64,000 nt of DNA. Source: Ruminococcaceae bacterium FB2012. Its GTDB lineage: Bacteria; Bacillota; Clostridia; Oscillospirales; Ruminococcaceae. Shown piece after piece: positions 44,758-53,085 of this stretch. The DNA is taken from contig FMXS01000009.1 in the NCBI GenBank assembly GCA_900104495.1, positions 62,001 through 126,000 on the forward strand, given 5' to 3'. Numbering within the stretch: the first letter of the stretch is position 1; each line of letters begins with the position of its first letter. Made by a program: the position numbers and the translations under genes. The notes under the pieces were generated by a model. The model made no database searches and was not told the origin of the DNA. It worked only from the letters and a program-made list of their open reading frames with translations.

Positions 44758-45558
44758 ATGTCAGGAATACTTGACGGCGACAGACAGTTCCATATACAGA
44801 CCACGCAGGACGAGATCAGCAGGTATGTCATCCTTGCCGGGGACCCCGGAAGGATACCTAAAATAGCCGGATATTTCGACGACGCCCGGCAGATCTCCTT
44901 CAACCGCGAATACAACGTCTATACCGGCACTCTTGACGGCGTCAAGGTGTCTGCCTGCTCCACAGGCATCGGCGGACCTTCCTCCGCGATCGCCGTGGAA
45001 GAGCTTATCAAGTGCGGAGCCGATACCTTTATCCGCGTTGGGACTGCCGGAGGCATAGCCGATAAGGTCCGGGGCGGAGATCTTGTGGTCGCTTCTGCGG
45101 CGATCTGCGCCGAAGGCACCAGCAGGGAATACCTTCCCTCGGGCTATCCGGCCACAGCGGATTTTGACGTGACCTACTATCTCGGTCACGCCGCCCGCGA
45201 GCTGAGCGAGGACAGAGACGGATGCCGCTGTCATGTGGGCATCGTCCATTCCAAGGACAGCTTCTACGGCCAGGTCGCTCCCGAAACTTCACCGGTATTC
45301 TATACTCTCAAAAACCGCTGGGAAAGCTATAAGCGCCTCGGATGCCTCTGCTCCGAAATGGAGTGCGCCGCTATCTATTCCGTGGGACTCACAAGGGGAG
45401 TCCGCTGCGGAGCCGTGCTGCTGGCTATCTGGAATATGGAGCGCACCTATTCCGGCGAGGACGATACCAAAACTCTCGACACCGACCGCGCTATCCGCTG
45501 CGCCGTAAGCGCCGTAAGAAAACTGATCTCAGCCGACAGAGAGTCTGAGAAGAAATAG
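44758..45558 (+). CDS. udp: Uridine phosphorylase
   Basis: 266 residues, nucleoside phosphorylase-I family. ILAGDPGRIPKIA (phosphate-binding), RVGTAGGI and EMECAAIYSVG (nucleoside/ribose site) are the family motifs. It splits uridine with phosphate to uracil and ribose 1-phosphate. ATG 44758 has AAAGGAG nine bases upstream, so the longer open frame starting inside the previous gene is not used. End of the nad unit. Confidence 0.9.
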   Translation: MSGILDGDRQFHIQTTQDEISRYVILAGDPGRIPKIAGYFDDARQISFNREYNVYTGTLDGVKVSACSTGIGGPSSAIAVEELIKCGADTFIRVGTAGGIADKVRGGDLVVASAAICAEGTSREYLPSGYPATADFDVTYYLGHAARELSEDRDGCRCHVGIVHSKDSFYGQVAPETSPVFYTLKNRWESYKRLGCLCSEMECAAIYSVGLTRGVRCGAVLLAIWNMERTYSGEDDTKTLDTDRAIRCAVSAVRKLISADRESEKK

Positions 45559-45584
45559 TCCGCGCCCGCATCGGCACAAAAAGA

Positions 45585-45617
45585 AAAACGCCCTCACAGC
45601 GGTGAGCTGTAAGGGCG
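45585..45617 (-). terminator. Terminator of the 45627 gene
   Basis: 12-bp stem with one mismatch (45589-45600 with 45606-45617), followed on the minus strand by TTTTT. Confidence 0.8.
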
Positions 45618-45626
45618 AGAACTTTA

Positions 45627-46388
45627 TCACGAATAGTCCACAACATCTATCCAGCGCATCAGAAATTCCTTCTCGGATTCGATGCCCTTGTCAAGCTGAG
45701 CCGCCGCAACTATCGGCAGCCACTGCTGAACATAGCGCTTTGAGGTGGATGTCTTAACGCAGTATTTTTCAAGGTAGGCATCTGCGATCTCGGGCATATG
45801 AAGCTTCAGCAGCAGATAGGTCTTTGCCGCATCCGCCGAAGCGTTGCCTTGACGGGCATGACCCCAGTTCACCACGAAGGTCCCTTCGTCGTTGATGATG
45901 ACGTTCTTCGGCTCGAAGCTGTTGTGACAGAGCTTGATGTGCTTTGGCATGGAATCGAGACGGGTGAGCAGCTCGTATTTCTTGATCTCGTCTATCTGCC
46001 CGAGGCTCTTGATCTGCCTTGACATCTTGTCTTTCAGCTTGGAGAGCAGCGGCATATACTGATCGTGGATCTCCACCTGTACGTCAAGCAGCTTGTCAAG
46101 ATAGGTGTCCGTCTTGTCGGGATTCTTCTTCATCAGCTGTTCAAGGGTCTCGCCCTCGATCCAATCCATGACGTTGCACCATTTCCCGTCGATGACCATG
46201 ACTTCGTGAAGCGTAGCCATTTTGATCGAAGAGTTGCAGAGCGTGGTCTCAACTCTTGCATGGGTCAGCGCCGCGTACAGGCATTTCTCCTTGTACTCCG
46301 GCTTCTTGTAAACGCATACGGCTCTTCCGTCCGAGGATTTGTAGATGTCGTAAAAATCGTTCTCGGCAATAAGTTCTTTCAGTTCCAT
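45627..46388 (-). CDS. APH/choline-kinase-fold protein with substituted catalytic residues (possible pseudokinase)
   Basis: 253 residues with the overall layout of aminoglycoside/choline kinase-like proteins common in Clostridia. The Brenner motif, normally HGDxHxxN, reads HNSFEPKN at about 155-162, and the metal-binding IDW reads VNWGHA. Both Asp residues are therefore lost (to Ser and Asn). The surrounding QGNASADAAKTYLL is well conserved, so alignment is secure. Loss of both residues predicts no phosphotransfer by the usual mechanism. It may bind a small ligand or a partner, or use a changed chemistry. Own promoter and ribosome site; single gene. Confidence 0.8.
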   Translation of the reverse strand: MELKELIAENDFYDIYKSSDGRAVCVYKKPEYKEKCLYAALTHARVETTLCNSSIKMATLHEVMVIDGKWCNVMDWIEGETLEQLMKKNPDKTDTYLDKLLDVQVEIHDQYMPLLSKLKDKMSRQIKSLGQIDEIKKYELLTRLDSMPKHIKLCHNSFEPKNVIINDEGTFVVNWGHARQGNASADAAKTYLLLKLHMPEIADAYLEKYCVKTSTSKRYVQQWLPIVAAAQLDKGIESEKEFLMRWIDVVDYS

Positions 46389-46423
46389 AGCAATACTCCT
46401 TTGCAGTTTATTTCTTTATATAT

Positions 46424-46451
46424 ATTGTAGCACGATTTTTAAAAAAGTCAA
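46424..46451 (-). promoter_or_regulatory. Promoter of the 45627 gene
   Basis: Minus strand TTGACT (46451-46446), 16-bp spacer, TACAAT (46429-46424). Confidence 0.65.
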
Positions 46452-46634
46452 GGGATTTTTGTATGAAATGATATTGTTTGCTGCGGCGTAACACTTCGTT
46501 AACTATTTGTACTTATATACGTTCCCGTGACCGAAACAACAGCTTTTTCCCGCTTTTGCAGGCGTTTTTTCTGCTTTGTGAATAATGAATAATTAAGCGA
46601 GGAAAAATTCTATAAAGGTGTTACAAAAAAGTGA

Positions 46635-46663
46635 TTGACAAAAAAATAACAATCTGATATAAT
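46635..46663 (+). promoter_or_regulatory. Sigma-A promoter of adhE
   Basis: TTGACA (46635-46640), 17-bp spacer, TATAAT (46658-46663); perfect consensus, fitting a highly expressed fermentation gene. Confidence 0.87.
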
Positions 46664-46741
46664 GGTATTATACTGAGAAAAGAGCAGGAAATTACAGATC
46701 ATTAGATCGAAGAATAAATATTTGTATGGAGGTAGTGTCTT

Positions 46742-49351
46742 ATGGCAGACTTCAAAGCAACCAGCCTCGTTGACAGCGTTGAGGCTCTCGAAGAAAAGCT
46801 CAGACAGGTAAAGGAAGCGCAAAGGATCTATTCAACTTATTCTCAGGAGCAGGTGGATAAGATCTTCAAGGCCGCTGCTATTGCCGCAAATATGGCCCGT
46901 GTCCCCCTTGCTAAAATGGCCGTCGAGGAAACGGGTATGGGCGTTATCGAGGACAAGGTCATCAAGAACAATTTCGCCGCCGAGTATATCTACAACAAGT
47001 ATAAGGATACCCAGACCTGCGGCATCATCGAGGAAAACAAGTCTATGGGCACCAAGAAAGTGCTTGAACCCATAGGCGTTGTCGCCGCCGTTATCCCGAC
47101 TACAAACCCCACCTCCACGGCGATATTCAAAACGATGCTCTGCCTCAAAACAAGAAACGGCATCATCATCAGCCCTCACCCGAGAGCTAAGAAGAGCACT
47201 ATCGAGGCCGCGCGTATCGTGTATGAAGCGGCAGTCAAGGCCGGCGCTCCCGAGCATATCATCGGCTGGATCGACGTTCCTTCCCTTGAAATGACCAACC
47301 TCGTCATGAAGGAAGCGGATATAATCCTTGCCACCGGCGGCCCCGGAATGGTCAAGAGCGCTTATTCCAGCGGCAAGCCCGCAATAGGCGTGGGCGCGGG
47401 CAATACTCCCGCCGTCATCGACGAAACTGCCGACATCAAGCTGGCCGTCAATTCGATCATCCATTCCAAGACCTTCGACAACGGTATGATCTGCGCCTCC
47501 GAGCAGTCGGTCATCATCGAAAAGAGCATCTATGACGCAGCCAAGGCCGAGTTCATCGCCCGGGGATGTCATGTCTGCACCCCCGAGGAATGCGACAAGG
47601 TAAGACATACAATTATCATCAACGGCGCTCTTAACGCCAAGATCGTGGGACAGTCGGCTTATAAGATCGCTCAGCTGGCAGGCTTTGAGGTCCCCAAGAG
47701 CACCAAGATACTGATAGGCGAAGTGGAGAGAGTCGATATCGACGAGGAGTTCGCTCACGAGAAACTCTCCCCCGTGCTGGCTATGTATAAAGCCGACAGC
47801 TTTGAGGACGCTATGGAAAAGGCCGACAGGCTCATCCAGGACGGCGGCTTCGGCCACACTTCGTCTCTCTATGTGGATGCGGTCACTCAGACCGATAAGA
47901 TCAACCGCTTCGCCGAAAAGATGAAGACCTGCCGTATCCTCGTTAATACACCCTCCTCCCACGGCGGCATCGGAGACCTTTACAATTTCAACCTCACTCC
48001 CTCCCTTACTTTGGGATGCGGTTCCTGGGGCGGAAATTCCGTTTCCGAGAACGTCGGTGTCAAGCACCTGCTGAATGTCAAGACCGTTGCCGAGAGGAGA
48101 GAGAATATGCTTTGGTTCAGAGCCCCCGAAAAGGTTTATTTCAAGAGAGGATGTCTGCCCATTGCCCTTGAAGAACTCAAGGCCGTTATGGGCAAAAAGC
48201 GCGCCTTCATCGTTACCGACAGCTTCCTGTTCAAGAACGGATTCACCAGGCCCGTTACCGATAAGCTGGATGAACTGGGCATCGTCCACGAGACCTTCTC
48301 CGACGTCGCCCCCGATCCTACCCTTGCCTGCGCCCTTGAAGGCGTGAAGATGCTCCGCAATTTCGAGCCCGACACGATCATCGCCATAGGCGGCGGCTCC
48401 GCAATGGATGCGGCTAAGATCATGTGGGTACTCTACGAGCATCCCGAAGCTGATTTCTACGATATGGCTATGCGTTTCATAGATATAAGAAAGAGAGTCT
48501 ACACCTTCCCGAAAATGGGCGAAAAGGCTTATATGGTCTGCGTTCCCACATCCTCCGGCACAGGCTCCGAGGTGACTCCCTTCGCCGTTATCTCCGACGA
48601 TCAGACCGGTCATAAGTATCCCCTTGCGGACTACGAGCTTATGCCTAATATGGCGATCATTGACGCCGACCTGATGATGAGCGCTCCCAAGGGCCTCACT
48701 GCCGCTTCCGGTCTGGACTGCATGGTCCACGACCTTGAAGCTCTCGCCTCCGTTATGGCTACCGACTTTACGGACGGCATCGCTCTCCAGTCTCTGAAGC
48801 AGACCTTCGACAATCTCCCTGAGTGCGTCGAGCACGGCCAGACCGCTTACAGGGCAAGAGAAAACATGGCTCACGCCGCCACAATGGCAGGCATGGCCTT
48901 CGCAAACGCCTTCCTCGGAATAGGACACTCCCTGGCGCATAAGCTGGGCGCTTATCACCACCTGCCTCACGGCATCTGCTGTGCGCTGGTCATCACCGAG
49001 GTAATGAAGTTCAACGCCGATCCTGCTCCTGCGAAAATGGGTACATTCCCCCAGTACGAATATCCGAACACCCTCGCCAAGTATGCTCAGACCGCCCGTT
49101 ATCTCGGCATCACCGGCAAGGACGATCAGGAATGCTTCGATAAGCTCTGTGATAAGGTGGAGGAGCTGAAATCCGCCGTCGGATGCAAGAAAACCATCGC
49201 CGACTACGGCATCTCCGAGGAGGACTTCCTCGCTACCCTCGATCAGATGTCCGAGGACGCCTTCGACGATCAGTGCACCGGCGCAAACCCCCGCTACCCC
49301 CTCATCGAGGAGCTCAAAGAAATCTATACGAAGTGCTATTACGGCAAGTAA
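46742..49351 (+). CDS. adhE: Bifunctional acetaldehyde-CoA / alcohol dehydrogenase
   Basis: 869 residues. The N-terminal half is a CoA-acylating aldehyde dehydrogenase with catalytic Cys near residue 250 (DNGMICASEQSV). The C-terminal half is an iron-dependent alcohol dehydrogenase, with SSGTGSEVTPFAV and metal-binding histidines in GIGHSLAHKLGAYHHLPHGI. It reduces acetyl-CoA to ethanol, recycling two NADH, and the family forms filaments (spirosomes). Monocistronic, perfect promoter, GGAGG ribosome site. The 848-codon opposite-strand frame is a shadow. Confidence 0.97.
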   Translation: MADFKATSLVDSVEALEEKLRQVKEAQRIYSTYSQEQVDKIFKAAAIAANMARVPLAKMAVEETGMGVIEDKVIKNNFAAEYIYNKYKDTQTCGIIEENKSMGTKKVLEPIGVVAAVIPTTNPTSTAIFKTMLCLKTRNGIIISPHPRAKKSTIEAARIVYEAAVKAGAPEHIIGWIDVPSLEMTNLVMKEADIILATGGPGMVKSAYSSGKPAIGVGAGNTPAVIDETADIKLAVNSIIHSKTFDNGMICASEQSVIIEKSIYDAAKAEFIARGCHVCTPEECDKVRHTIIINGALNAKIVGQSAYKIAQLAGFEVPKSTKILIGEVERVDIDEEFAHEKLSPVLAMYKADSFEDAMEKADRLIQDGGFGHTSSLYVDAVTQTDKINRFAEKMKTCRILVNTPSSHGGIGDLYNFNLTPSLTLGCGSWGGNSVSENVGVKHLLNVKTVAERRENMLWFRAPEKVYFKRGCLPIALEELKAVMGKKRAFIVTDSFLFKNGFTRPVTDKLDELGIVHETFSDVAPDPTLACALEGVKMLRNFEPDTIIAIGGGSAMDAAKIMWVLYEHPEADFYDMAMRFIDIRKRVYTFPKMGEKAYMVCVPTSSGTGSEVTPFAVISDDQTGHKYPLADYELMPNMAIIDADLMMSAPKGLTAASGLDCMVHDLEALASVMATDFTDGIALQSLKQTFDNLPECVEHGQTAYRARENMAHAATMAGMAFANAFLGIGHSLAHKLGAYHHLPHGICCALVITEVMKFNADPAPAKMGTFPQYEYPNTLAKYAQTARYLGITGKDDQECFDKLCDKVEELKSAVGCKKTIADYGISEEDFLATLDQMSEDAFDDQCTGANPRYPLIEELKEIYTKCYYGK

Positions 49352-49362
49352 GCATAATGATA

Positions 49363-49397
49363 CCGCCGATATCTGCAAAAGACATCGGCGGTTTTTG
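49363..49397 (+). terminator. Terminator of adhE
   Basis: 9-bp stem ACCGCCGAT/ATCGGCGGT (49363-49371 with 49385-49393) and TTTTT. Confidence 0.82.
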
Positions 49398-49402
49398 TGT
49401 GT

Positions 49403-50005
49403 CTATTCTTTTTTTCCGAAGTGAAGGAAGGAAAGGATCCCTATGGGCAGGAAGTAAACGCACCAGATTACCAGTGCAGCGATCCCTCCGCCGGAATCAC
49501 CTTCGGACATGGAGGTGAACATCCCGGTCATCGGCATTATAAAGCAGCCCGGGAAGAATGCTCCGTGTATGATCTGAAGATATTTCAAAGCCTTGTCGGC
49601 CTTTGTTTCCGCTTTGATGGAAAGCCCGATAAAAAAGGTGGAAAGCGCCATCATCCCGTAGCCGAGAAGATCGTAGTTGAACATCAGCCCGCCACGCGAG
49701 AAGTTGAGTATTTTCGAGGCCTGTTCATCCAGCTGCTCGTTGAAGACGGTGGTATTCTGCGTGAAATATACGATCAGGACAAACACGGCGTACACCGCCG
49801 AAAGCACCATTCCGATGTTGGCGCAGACCTTCCTGTCCTCCGGGCACTCGTGCCGGAAACCTTCCTCCATAATGATAAACCCTATCGGCAGGAGCATACA
49901 CACAAAATAGTAGCCGAAATTGAAACCGGCGATAAGGAACACCGCGAACAAAAACACCGTGACGGTTACTATGGCCGACCCGATCTTTGGAATAAGTCTG
50001 TTCAT
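49403..50005 (-). CDS. Hypothetical polytopic membrane protein
   Basis: 200 residues with about six hydrophobic segments and a short acidic loop (EECPEDRKV-type region after helix 2). No family is recognised. GGAGG ribosome site before ATG 50005. It begins 18 bp after azlD and is probably cotranscribed with azlCD. Confidence 0.72.
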   Translation of the reverse strand: MNRLIPKIGSAIVTVTVFLFAVFLIAGFNFGYYFVCMLLPIGFIIMEEGFRHECPEDRKVCANIGMVLSAVYAVFVLIVYFTQNTTVFNEQLDEQASKILNFSRGGLMFNYDLLGYGMMALSTFFIGLSIKAETKADKALKYLQIIHGAFFPGCFIMPMTGMFTSMSEGDSGGGIAALVIWCVYFLPIGILSFLHFGKKE

Positions 50006-50023
50006 AATATTTCCTCCCGAATG

Positions 50024-50341
50024 CTATTTTACCCAGCCGATGATAAGCTCAGCCATGAATGCCGCTCCGCTGGCCGTAAGAGCGACTACCAGCAGCGAAC
50101 GCCCGAAGAAAGCCAGCACGAAGGCCGCCGCCAGTCCCACCGACGCGGAGATAAGATCTCCCGTCGCGTAGAATACCGCAGGGACCGTCATTGCCCCCAG
50201 TACGGCGTAGGGAACATAGTAAAGAAAGCTCTGTACGAACTGCGACTTGATCTTCCGCCGGAATACCATAAGGGGAAGCATACGCACAAGATAGGTCACG
50301 CCCGCCATTACGGCGATGTAAAGAAGGAGCCTTGCGGTCAT
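50024..50341 (-). CDS. azlD: AzlD-type branched-chain amino acid export subunit
   Basis: 105 residues, about four hydrophobic segments. MAGVTYLVRMLPLMVFRRKI and FLYYVPYAVLGAMTVPAVFY are typical AzlD sequences. AzlD pairs with AzlC to export branched-chain amino acids or analogues. The ATG overlaps the azlC stop by four bases (ATGA), showing coupling. Confidence 0.9.
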   Translation of the reverse strand: MTARLLLYIAVMAGVTYLVRMLPLMVFRRKIKSQFVQSFLYYVPYAVLGAMTVPAVFYATGDLISASVGLAAAFVLAFFGRSLLVVALTASGAAFMAELIIGWVK

Positions 50342-51063
50342 TCCTCACCGCCCCCTTCCTCCTGCTTGACGGGGAAGAACAGCGCTCCGAGAGTCGCCGC
50401 CAGTACGGTGCAGATGATGATTATGAATCCGTCCGAGATGAAATCGAACACGGGTATGTATTTCAGACAGCAGCTTGCCGTCACCGCGATGATAACTACA
50501 ACCAGCACTCCCACGGCCTTCCGCGCCGCAGGCACGAAGATCGCCACGAACATTCCGTAGATAGCTATTCCGAGAGCCGCTTTCAGCTTTTCGGGAAGTA
50601 TCTCTCCCGCAGCTCCGCCGAGGAAGGTCCCGAGAGCCCAGCCTACCCAGGGCAGAGAGATAAGCCCCGCCATGTAGTGCTTTGAGACCTCTCCCGAGCG
50701 CCCCGAGGCCACCGCGAAGATCTCATCGGTGATGCCGAAGGATACCGCCAGTCTCGACAGGGGAGTGAAATGCCCGTCCAGCTTCTGAGAAAGGGAAAGG
50801 CTCATCAGCGAGTACCGCAGATTGATAACGAACTGCGCCACCGCCATTTCGATCATCCCGCCGTTTGAGGCGATGACTGTAAGCCCCGCCACCTGCCCCG
50901 CCGAAGTAAGGTTGGTCATTGATATAAGAACGGCCGCAAAAACGGAAAGCCCGTTTGAAACAGCCATGATACCGAATCCGAACGACACCGAAAGATAACC
51001 CAGCGCTATGGGTATGCCGTCCTTGAAGCCGCTGAGGAACTCGCGGCGACGTGCTGATGACAT
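50338..51063 (-). CDS. azlC: AzlC-type branched-chain amino acid exporter, large subunit
   Basis: 241 residues with about eight hydrophobic segments. The N-terminal FLSGFKDGIPIALGYLSVSFGFG and SLPWVGWALGTFLGG fit AzlC. I use ATG 51063, which has AAAGGAG upstream; the 24-residue upstream extension is not preceded by a ribosome site. Operon azlC-azlD-hypothetical. Confidence 0.92.
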   Translation of the reverse strand: MSSARRREFLSGFKDGIPIALGYLSVSFGFGIMAVSNGLSVFAAVLISMTNLTSAGQVAGLTVIASNGGMIEMAVAQFVINLRYSLMSLSLSQKLDGHFTPLSRLAVSFGITDEIFAVASGRSGEVSKHYMAGLISLPWVGWALGTFLGGAAGEILPEKLKAALGIAIYGMFVAIFVPAARKAVGVLVVVIIAVTASCCLKYIPVFDFISDGFIIIICTVLAATLGALFFPVKQEEGGGEE

Positions 51064-51113
51064 TTTATTTCTCCTTTGATGAATAATTGCTATGCCTGTC
51101 CGCATACTAATAC

Positions 51114-51142
51114 AGTATAGCACATTGTTTATCAAAATGCAA
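51114..51142 (-). promoter_or_regulatory. Promoter of azlCD
   Basis: Minus strand TTGCAT (51142-51137), 17-bp spacer, TATACT (51119-51114). Confidence 0.75.
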
Positions 51143-51189
51143 GCGGAAAAAATGCAGGCTTTTTTACTGCATCTGTAACCGTTTATTAA

Positions 51190-51218
51190 TTGACTTGACG
51201 AAATTAATGTTGTATAAT
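51190..51218 (+). promoter_or_regulatory. Sigma-A promoter of the 51282 gene
   Basis: TTGACT (51190-51195), 17-bp spacer, TATAAT (51213-51218). Confidence 0.8.
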
Positions 51219-51281
51219 AAATTAGAACGTCGAATTATACATTGTTCCGGCTTTTGTAATTCGTGCGAAAGGAGAATATAG

Positions 51282-51827
51282 ATGAGTACCAAAAAGAAAA
51301 GACCCCGCCCGCGGCCCAATCATTTGATCGAAGAGGAAGAAGCAAGGGTCGCGGTCAGCGGAAATATAAAAGGGATCATTGCGATCATGATAACCGCTCT
51401 TGTCGTTATCATCGTTGTAATGCTCTTTGCCAAGAGCCTGTTTGTCTCCACCGAGACCTCCGAGAAGCAGACGGGAAGGCTCACCGCACCCCCCAACTAT
51501 ACCACCGTCACTACCACCACTACCGAAACGGTGACCACTACCAAGAAAAAGAAAACTACCAAGGCTACTTCCGAAGAGGATGATCCTTATATGGACGATA
51601 TGCTCAAAGCCGGCGCTACGGATATGAGCTGCACCGGCCCCGTATGGCTGCATCCCGAGCCCAATTCCAAGACCGAGAACCTCGCTCTTATCCCTACGGG
51701 CGCCAATGTCAAGGCCTTTGCAGTCGTTAACGGCAACTGGATCTATCTGGAGTATAACGGCCAGAAGGGCTACGCCTGGGGCGACTATTTCAGCGGAACA
51801 AAGCCTACAGCTACTTCCGTTCCTTGA
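51282..51827 (+). CDS. Membrane-anchored protein with C-terminal SH3-like domain
   Basis: 181 residues. A basic cytoplasmic start (STKKKRPRPRPN) precedes one membrane helix (about 30-52), a Thr/Lys-rich spacer (about 68-95) and a C-terminal bacterial SH3-like domain (TGPVWLHPEPNSKTENLALI, NGNWIYLEYNGQKGYAWGDY). Such domains bind peptidoglycan stems or act as spacers in wall proteins. No catalytic domain. Own promoter and terminator. Confidence 0.8.
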   Translation: MSTKKKRPRPRPNHLIEEEEARVAVSGNIKGIIAIMITALVVIIVVMLFAKSLFVSTETSEKQTGRLTAPPNYTTVTTTTTETVTTTKKKKTTKATSEEDDPYMDDMLKAGATDMSCTGPVWLHPEPNSKTENLALIPTGANVKAFAVVNGNWIYLEYNGQKGYAWGDYFSGTKPTATSVP

Positions 51828-51852
51828 TGACAGACTGAAAAACGATCATCGG

Positions 51853-51885
51853 CACTTCTGCTGGGTCCCGGCAGAAGTGTCTTTT
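51853..51885 (+). terminator. Terminator of the 51282 gene
   Basis: 9-bp stem CACTTCTGC/GCAGAAGTG (51853-51861 with 51871-51879), followed by TCTTTT. Confidence 0.72.
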
Positions 51886-51950
51886 ATGCTTTTTTGTTTT
51901 GAAACCGGGGCTCGGTCACAAAAAATTAACCGTATCGCCCTTATTTTTGT

Positions 51951-51979
51951 TTGACAAATCCATATCCCTGTGTTATAAT
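51951..51979 (+). promoter_or_regulatory. Sigma-A promoter of the 52059 gene
   Basis: TTGACA (51951-51956), 17-bp spacer, TATAAT (51974-51979); perfect consensus. Confidence 0.85.
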
Positions 51980-52058
51980 AAATACTGTCGTAAAACCCGC
52001 TTTAAAGCATTAAAACTTAAAAGTGGTGATACAAACGAATGTGAAAGGAAATGATAGT

Positions 52059-53033
52059 ATGAAAGAAATATCCAAACTGCTTGACTACCGCCCCGATATA
52101 AAGGTCGTCGATGCTACACTCAGAGACGGCGGACTGGTCAACGATTTCTATTTTTCCGATGAATTTGTAAAAGCGCTCTATACGGCCAATCTCCGTTCGG
52201 GCGTTGACTATATGGAATTCGGCTATAAGGCGGACAGAGAGCTTTTCGACGAGGAAAAGTTCGGCAAATGCAAGTTCTGCGACGACGATTACATCCGTTC
52301 TATCGTGGGCGACAACAACACCGACCTCAAGATCGCCGTCATGGCCGACGTGGGCAGATGCAACTACAAGGAAGATATCCATGAGCGCTCCGAGTGCCCT
52401 ATCGACCTTATCCGCGTTGCTACATATCTGCACACCATACCCACTGCCGTCAGCATGATCGAGGATGCCAAGAAAAAGGGCTACGAGGTAAGCTGCAATA
52501 TCATGGCTATTTCCAACACCCAGGAAGGCGACCTCAGAGCCGCTCTGGATATCCTCGGACGGTCTCCCGTGGACGTGCTTTACATAGTTGACAGCTTCGG
52601 CGCCCTTTATCCCGAGCAGATACAGCGCCTTGTGAGCGTGTTCGCGGAGTTTTCCGACAAATACGGCAAGAAGCTGGGCATCCACGCACATAACAATCAG
52701 CAGCTTGCTTTTGCCAATACCATTGAAGCCGTCGGCGACGGCGTTGACTGGCTGGACGCTACATACAGCTCCATGGGCAGAGGCGCGGGCAACTGCGCAA
52801 TGGAAATGCTCCTTAGCTTCCTGAAAAACCCGAAGTACAACGTTTTCCCGATAATCAAGTTCATCGAGAAGTATATGAACCCCCTCAGAGAGCAGGGCAT
52901 TGTCTGGGGCTACGACCTCCAGTATCTGATGACGGGCATCCTCAACCGCCATCCGAGAAGTGCCATTGCCTTCACCAACGAGAAGCGCAAGGATTACTCC
53001 GAGTTCTACAAAGAGATAATCGCCCTTGATTAA
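52059..53033 (+). CDS. DRE-TIM metallolyase-fold aldolase-like protein
   Basis: 324 residues, HMGL-like TIM barrel. The DRE-type start VVDATLRDGGLVNDFYF and the metal-binding HAHNN late in the barrel are present, with GRGAGNCAMEMLL matching the 4-hydroxy-2-oxovalerate aldolase (MhpE) relatives. No acyl-CoA or regulatory domain as in isopropylmalate or citramalate synthases, so an aldolase or lyase role is likelier. No partner such as a dehydrogenase is adjacent; it is alone between a promoter and a terminator. Substrate unknown. Start ATG 52059 chosen for its AAAGGAA upstream. Confidence 0.8.
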   Translation: MKEISKLLDYRPDIKVVDATLRDGGLVNDFYFSDEFVKALYTANLRSGVDYMEFGYKADRELFDEEKFGKCKFCDDDYIRSIVGDNNTDLKIAVMADVGRCNYKEDIHERSECPIDLIRVATYLHTIPTAVSMIEDAKKKGYEVSCNIMAISNTQEGDLRAALDILGRSPVDVLYIVDSFGALYPEQIQRLVSVFAEFSDKYGKKLGIHAHNNQQLAFANTIEAVGDGVDWLDATYSSMGRGAGNCAMEMLLSFLKNPKYNVFPIIKFIEKYMNPLREQGIVWGYDLQYLMTGILNRHPRSAIAFTNEKRKDYSEFYKEIIALD

Positions 53034-53040
53034 CAGCATC

Positions 53041-53080
53041 AAAAAAGCGGTGTATTCCCGACCGGGAACACACCGTTTTT
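53041..53080. terminator. Bidirectional terminator between 52059 gene and pepF
   Basis: 12-bp stem with one mismatch (53048-53059 with 53064-53075), flanked by A-run and T-run on the two sides. Confidence 0.83.
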
Positions 53081-53085
53081 CAGTT

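Larger units (their letters stand above)
46389..46741. other. Long intergenic region upstream of adhE
   Basis: 353 bp without a gene. It holds the minus-strand promoter for 45627 at 46424-46451 and the adhE promoter at 46635-46663. Between them are a short GC hairpin with T-run (46551-46570) and AT-rich repeats (TGAATAATGAATAATTAA near 46579-46596). A leader of about 70 nt precedes adhE. No riboswitch fold was recognised. Confidence 0.5.

Noticed and set aside
46576..46596. Possible Rex operator before adhE (TTGTGAATAATGAATAA)
   Set aside because: Only one half-site fits; the other arm is missing and the sequence resembles simple AT-rich repeats.
46832..49378. 848-codon open frame opposite adhE
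   Set aside because: It mirrors adhE, has no ribosome site and its composition is that of a codon-bias shadow in GC-rich sequence.
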